Assembly (NCBI GenBank): GCA_039111635.1 | Contig: JBCAQO010000004.1 | Coordinates: 2,852,001-2,916,000 of the forward strand | DNA: 64,000 nucleotides | Direction of reading: 5' to 3' | Origin: Heterobasidion occidentale | Taxonomy: Eukaryota > Basidiomycota > Agaricomycetes > Russulales > Bondarzewiaceae | Part shown: piece after piece, positions 58,818 to 64,000 of the stretch | Layout: every line of letters starts with the position of its first letter | Numbering within the stretch: position 1 is the first letter of the stretch | The notes under the pieces: generated by a model | What the model saw: only the letters and a program-made list of their open reading frames with translations | The model's database searches: none | What the model was told of the DNA's origin: nothing | Position numbers and translations under genes: made by a program

Positions 58818-61800
58818 ATGTTTCGACGCCACGAACACAACCTTGGAATCCTTTGTTGGCTCTCCGCGCTCGGACTTGCGCGGGCAACCTATTCTGCTGT
58901 TCCTAGGTGGGTCGACCTTATGGATATCTGAGATATTCTTTCTGGCTTATAGGAATCGTTGGTCCGAAGATGGGGCCAGGCCGTCGCACTCGTCAACGAC
59001 GCGTTCTTCGTGTTTGGCGGAAAGACCGACCAATACAACCAGTACTCCTATACCTCTGCTCCCTGGAACAATGACCTCCTTTTCCTCTCCTTATCCTCCC
59101 CTTCGATCTAGCCTCACCCCCTTGGCAATATGTCAGCGGCTCGCAGAACTCCTCCACAACAAATGGGCCATCCTTGGCCTGGCATACCCTTTCTGCCGTC
59201 AACACTTCCTACGCTCTCGTATTTGGCGGGAACACGGGCCCTCTGTCGCAGCAGGTCCTGCTAGACAAATCCGACTCTGCTCTCTTCCTTGATATGTACA
59301 ATCGGCTCGCTCCTAACTGGATCGACGAGAGCGAATCGTGGGCCAGCGAGCCCCAGCGGCGCATGCGCCATTCTTCATCGTCGACGGGCGGCAAAATTTG
59401 GATTGTCGGGGGAGAGCGTGCGGACGGTTCCACGAATGGGTTTTCCGACCACTACGTATTCGACCCGAGCGTCCCCTCCTTTACGCAGCTCCCCTCTGCC
59501 AACTCTCCCCCTGACATCTACGGACACGTTTCCATCGTCCTGCAGGACGGCCGACTGATCGTTTTCGGAGGATTCTCGCAATCACAAGGCAGGCTTATAC
59601 CCTTTGACACCGTCTGGGCTCTAGACACCACGCAATCGACCCTGGTATGGACGACGATCCAGGTGGATACCTCCAGCCTGCCCAACGCTCGGATGGCGTT
59701 CGCGGCAGTCATTTTAGACGACGGGCGCGTCCTCATACACGGCGGGACAGATTCCGGCTTCCAGGACAACTTAAGCGACGGGTGGATCCTCGACACATCG
59801 AAGAGTCCGATGGTATGGTCTGCAGTGAGCGCGCTAGCGGCGTTGGGCGGGAGAAGGGATCATTTTGCTATTTGTGTCGGTAGTCAGGTGATCTTTGGAT
59901 TCGGTGAGTCCCATCGGGGCTGTGGAATACATTTTCTATCCGATCAGGAAGGGCACGCAGACTCATCACAAAATTTTTGGGCAGGATATGGATCCGCTGG
60001 GCCTGCCGACGCAAATTTACATGTCTTCGACGTCGACTCCGGGAACTTCTCGTCATCCTTTACCCCCATAACGACCGGGCCCGTGCATCAGACACTACCG
60101 ACCCCCACACCAACAAATGGAGGCGGTTCGAGCCAAACCGGCACGACCGGCTTACCAGGCCATACTGGCTCAAGTACTTCGAATTCATCTGTACCAAAGG
60201 CCATGGCTCTGCCAGCTCGACCGGTGCTGCATCGTCGCCGAGCAACACTCAGAGCGGTAGCAATGATGGGAACGGCGGCAGCGATGATTCTGACCCCGAC
60301 AGCTCCAAGAATAAGAAGACGGCGGCCATCGCTGTTGGGTCCATCTCGGATTGCTCGGATTTGTCGTCGGCACCGCTGCTGCGATATACTATGTCCGTCG
60401 GCGGGTCCATCAAAGACCGGAGGACTTTTCTCCTCTCGGTAACGACGAGGATGACGAAGAGAGTCCACATGATATTACCGCCATCGCTATGGTCGACGGG
60501 CACGAGAAAGGGCGCTCAGCATTCCCTGTCTTTCTCGGGGCAGTGGGCTTAGGGCGGGCGCGCCAAGCTGCTGCTCGGGAAAGACGCGACATGCTTGCGG
60601 ACGAGGACAGGAGCTTCGGGTCCTCTCAATGGCGGCATATGTCGAGGGAAGGCAGCGGGAGTAGCTGGAGCGGGACTGGGACAACGAGCAGACGGAGCAG
60701 TCAGGCTAGGACCCTCACGGACGTCGTTACTGGGAGCTTAGCCTCTCTCCGTGCGATCGGAAGACGCGGGACACGGTCGCGAGAGCCAACGCAGACCAGT
60801 TTCGAGTGGAACGAGAAGGATCCGTTTTCAGATGAGATCGGGTTGATGGCAGGAGGGTTTGCCGACGATGGTCTGCCGAACAGACTTCGAGGTGGGTCTA
60901 CCTCCATGCCTGCGGCATGACAGGACCGTACACAGACCCCTTTGAGGATGCAGAGGTGCTGCACGATGCTGGCTCAGACAGCGATCTAGAGCAGGGCGAG
61001 CATCACCGTCCCGCCCCTGGTGTTGCCTTGAAACCGCCCCACCCTTCTCTGCGCACCGCTCTACTCCCGATTCCCGACTTTGTTCCGATGTCGCCCCTCA
61101 TGGAGCAGGCGTCGCACAACAGCTTATCCGGCTCCTCCTCCTCACACCTCTTATCCTCTGGGTACGTCGAAAGCTCTCGGACCTCGCAGGATGCGTCGCC
61201 GCGGTCGCCGCGGCCGACCTCCGTCATCGACGCCAACGCGCCACCGAGCCTGCCGATCCGCCGATCCGACTCGTGGTGGGCACGGTTCGCACGCACGCCG
61301 CTCAGGCTCTCAAGCTCTGCGGACGCTGCCAGCACCAACCATCCATCGCGCTCGTCGTTGTTGGAGTTCCGTGACCCAAATCCTCCCCCAAGGCTGATCA
61401 CCATCGAGGAATCCCAGCACTCAAACTTATCAGATTCACCCGACTCGAAGTATGCACACGAGAGAGCGAATTCGGCTGGTCAGGGCGATGGTGGCGGTGG
61501 TGGCGGCGGCGGCGTCTCCCGTCGCGCGTCGAGATCGGCAGTGTATGCTTCGCTGGGCCACGGAAAGTCCGTGTCTTCGCTGCAGACTGCGAACACAGAG
61601 ACGCTGGAGCGCGCAGAAGGGACCATGGCGATCATACAGCGCGATGGCACGATGGACTCGCAGCTCACGACGAACCCCATTGCGGGCGACGACTTCGGCC
61701 AGGGGGAGCCTATCGCGGGCCCGAGCACGCGTCGGCTCTTGCTCGTACGTCAGATCTCACAGGCGGGTAGCGAGAGCTCCCGCGCTTCGACACCGTTGAC

Positions 61801-62149
61801 TCCGCCTACGGACGAGGGCGTGCCTGTCGATGCTGATGCGCGCGATCGGAGCGGCGAGCGTTCATCTACGTTCGAGCCATCGTTACCGGCGGCTGATCCT
61901 ACTTTCCCGCGCTTGCCGCCACGACGACTATCGAGTGCGGGCGCGGGCGCGGGTGCCGTCTCTGCGCGGATAAAGGCATTCGAACGGAGGCTGTCGCGCG
62001 ACGCCGAGGGACCACCCCCGCCAACCAACACAAGGAAGCGAGAAGAGAGATCGGGTCCACGGCCTGTGGTGCGATACACGCTCGTGCCCAAACCATCTCT
62101 CTTCGTCGCGAACCCGGATCGGCGGGATACCTCGTCAGACACGCTATAA
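58818..62149 (+). CDS. Kelch-repeat single-pass membrane protein with long cytoplasmic tail
   Basis: Function unknown; layout of a surface beta-propeller protein. Exons 58818-58906, 58970-59901 or so, then about 59985-62149. N-terminal signal peptide (ILCWLSALGLARATYS), a Kelch propeller of about 350 residues with blades such as RWGQAVALVNDAFFVFGGKT, GGKIWIVGGERADGS, DGRLIVFGGFSQSQG and DGRVLIHGGTDSGF, a Ser/Thr/Gly stalk, one membrane helix (GLLGFVVGTAAAIYYV) with RRR after it, and about 600 residues of Ser/Pro/Arg-rich cytosolic tail with the polyglycine tract at about 61490-61515. Frame changes occur at 59098-59101 (C run), near 60192-60200, near 60341-60350 and near 60912-60917. After each one the same protein continues, so assembly indels are the likely cause. 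Confidence 0.75.
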
Positions 62150-63735
62150 TCGCGTCTCACTCTCGCACTTGCACTCTTTTCGGTATGATCCCTTGTTGTT
62201 CTTTTGATATGTCTCTTGCCAGGATAGAGCTTGACCGGTTCTGCGCTTTTTTTCTTGGCTAAATGCGGACTTTGCGCTTCATCTCGAACAATTCACGATA
62301 CATTCACGACCTTCACGAATTCACTTTGCGATCTATCTTCCCTGACTTATTACTTCATCTTCATGACCTGTGTGTACGATGCACCTCAATGCGGCCTCCT
62401 GTAGCTCATGCTGTCTCATTACTGACAATGATGTCCTTCTCCTGTGGAATGTAGACTAATCAAATTAAACACCACTCGCAGGGCGCACCCTGAAGGATGA
62501 ACAAGATGGACCCATAGTCCCTGATCTTCGATATCTTACGAGTAATTTGCATTTTTTTCCGATTTTGAGATCTCGCTCGCCTTTTTCATTTTGACACCTG
62601 TGGCGCGGAGAGCTCGTGCTGCCTCGGCGCTTTCTGGCCTGCGGACCCAAAGTGGCTTACTTCCAGGTTGTCGTCCGAATGCCAGCAATCGCCTCCCCCC
62701 ATTGAACCTCTGGCACGCAGCATCGACCGCAGCGAGTGGCGTCTTTGCGCCCTCGTCAGCGGGACGAACATGGTGATCCCCTTCCTCATCTCCGCGTCCG
62801 ATAGGAAGCTCACGTACAGTCAGGATGCCCGCTCGCCGGAACTTGTTTCCCTCATGTTCGTCATCTGCCATCTCCGGATCGAGTGCCGTCTTTCCGGGGA
62901 TGGACTGCAGTTGGTCATAACTCGCTCACTACCCCTGGGGCCTACACGGGGTTACCCCCACACACCACGTCGAAGACACCGCTGCAAGCCCACGCTCCAG
63001 CCGCACCGCACCCCTCGTGACGGACACTCGCCAAGGCCTAGTGGCGAGACTGCCGTTTTCCGGTCTGTTGCGTCGCGAGGTGTGTTCCCCTCTCGCGGAG
63101 GCCACTCGTTCGCGAAGACCCAAGTGCGGGACCGTTGCGTCGGGCATGGAAGGCATGATCAGGCCCCTCTGGCACCGTGAAATTTGACGCCCTTCTCTAG
63201 CGTCCGCTCGCGAGCAGTCGTCTGCCGAGATTCATGACGCTCCCCGTGTGCCGACTCGTGCCAGCGCGAGCGGAAAATAGGCGCGAATCAGGCCTTTTGG
63301 GGGCAGCGTTCGCGTATGCGAACAAGTGTCCGTCTGATCGAAGCGCGGGTTCCTTTGGTGGGTGAGGTCAGTCTGCTGTCGCTGGGTGCAAACTTGTCCA
63401 TTTAGGCTCGGCCAGAGTACGTACCTGATGTGCTGTGTGTCGAAAGACGATGTTCTTTCCACATATGCGTTCTCTGATCTTCCGAAGGCATCATAGTGCG
63501 ACGAGCCTTTACACATCCCAATATCGCGCGCTTGATCAAGTGATAACCCAACACGGCTTGGACGTTCCGACGTGGTATTGTTGAGGGAACGTTGCTCGGT
63601 CATGTCAGACACTCGGACTGTATATGTACCATGGAACGATATACTTGGACATTTCCGCGGATTCCGGATGACACAGCCGGTACGACATACACACATACAC
63701 TGACACAATTGTTTCCTGCCTCCGGGCGACATCAT
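62150..63735. other. Intergenic region, tail-to-tail
   Basis: Between the stops of the Kelch gene (+) and the acyl-CoA-binding protein gene (-). Minus-strand ORFs at 62536-62871 (111 codons) and 63232-63735 (167 codons) show no recognisable domain and are left out. Confidence 0.45.
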
Positions 63736-64000
63736 CTATGCAGCTTCGATTTCTGCGATGTGCTGCTTCGCCTCCTCCGTGTCGGCTTTCTTGAGAACCT
63801 GACAACCAGAGACAGCTTTAATTTTGGCGCGGACATTATAATACGTTATCGAGAGATCATCGTACCTCGAGAAGCTTCTCGATATACTTGGAGTAGGCGT
63901 CCTCCTTGGAGGTCCCCTCTACCTTCTTCCACGCATCCCTGAGCGGACATAATTCAGCGCACTGTACACCCCTCACCATCAAAGGATCCATCGATCCCCA
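63736..64000 (-). CDS. ACB1: Acyl-CoA-binding protein, 3' part (cut by window edge)
   Basis: Small cytosolic carrier of long-chain acyl-CoA. Two terminal exons are visible: 63866-63938 and 63736-63798, separated by an intron with GTACGA..CAG ends. They encode DAWKKVEGTSKEDAYSKY, IEKLLE, then VLKKADTEEAKQHIAEIEAA and a stop: helices 3 and 4 of the ACBP fold with the conserved Trp and Tyr. The first base of the upstream exon completes a codon that would give WDAW, as in the family. The N-terminal part lies beyond position 64000. Acyl-CoA made by FAS (at the other end of this window) is the natural ligand. Confidence 0.85.

Noticed and set aside
58970..62149. Separate genes for the Kelch propeller and the Ser-rich tail
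   Set aside because: The membrane helix and tail follow in adjacent frames at the position where the family layout predicts them; single-base shifts explain the breaks.
62536..62871. 111-codon minus-strand ORF
   Set aside because: No recognisable motif; several overlapping frames are open here.
63232..63735. 167-codon minus-strand ORF
   Set aside because: Cys/Arg/Ser-rich random-looking frame abutting the ACB1 stop codon.

Overview
The window is from the nuclear genome of a basidiomycete, most likely an Agaricomycete. Three things point there: genes split by many introns of about 47-66 nt with GT..AG ends, a single fused type I fatty acid synthase gene (beta and alpha halves in one reading frame), and families typical of the group such as a DUF6534-type membrane protein, PRM1 and a PEX26-like protein. 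I recognise no transposon, rRNA or tRNA gene.

Layout. 1-1169: 3' part of an unrecognised gene. 2289-14973 (-): the complete fused fatty acid synthase, 17 exons, about 3,937 residues. 16310-17973 (-) and 18265-21825 (+): a head-to-head pair, the Rag GTPase GTR2 and the polyphosphate polymerase VTC4. 23056-24457 (-): a Ser/Thr-rich single-pass membrane protein. 25295-26582 (+): mevalonate diphosphate decarboxylase. 27054-30171 (+): the cell-fusion protein PRM1. 31220-33222 (-): a DUF6534-type membrane protein. 34068-36138 and 40756-42739 (+): two paralogous MFS monocarboxylate-type transporters with a glycosyltransferase-like gene (36554-38695, -) between them. 43037-45100 (-): an unrecognised polytopic membrane protein. 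46154-47712 (-): a PEX26-like tail-anchored protein. 48063-50149 (+): PWP1. 50291-51304 (-): eIF3j/HCR1. 51449-52300 (+): COQ9. 53504-54225 (+): a small basic protein. 55712-56597 (-): VTC1. 56987-58331 (+): a type II DnaJ. 58818-62149 (+): a Kelch-repeat membrane protein. 63736-64000 (-): 3' end of an acyl-CoA-binding protein gene.

Functional themes. Lipid and isoprenoid metabolism is frequent (FAS, MVD1, ACB1, a PEX26-like peroxin, COQ9). Two subunits of the vacuolar transporter chaperone complex (VTC4, VTC1) lie about 38 kb apart, and VTC4 shares a 291-bp intergenic promoter with GTR2, whose known role is also at the vacuole (TORC1 signalling). None of this is a classic secondary-metabolite cluster; the neighbourhoods look like ordinary gene-dense euchromatin.

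Quality warning. Many conserved genes carry single-base frame changes, several of them in short G or C runs (two in FAS, four each in PRM1, DnaJ and the Kelch gene, two in PWP1, one each in VTC1 and the Ser/Thr-rich protein). Coding resumes in another frame with the expected family sequence. I read these as assembly indels, not as pseudogenes. The most notable biological signals are gene-structure oddities: an intron inside the codon of the FAS ketosynthase catalytic cysteine, a 9-nt exon in the SPX domain of VTC4, a possible second start in VTC4 through intron retention, and a probable GC-AG intron plus a missing helix in MVD1.
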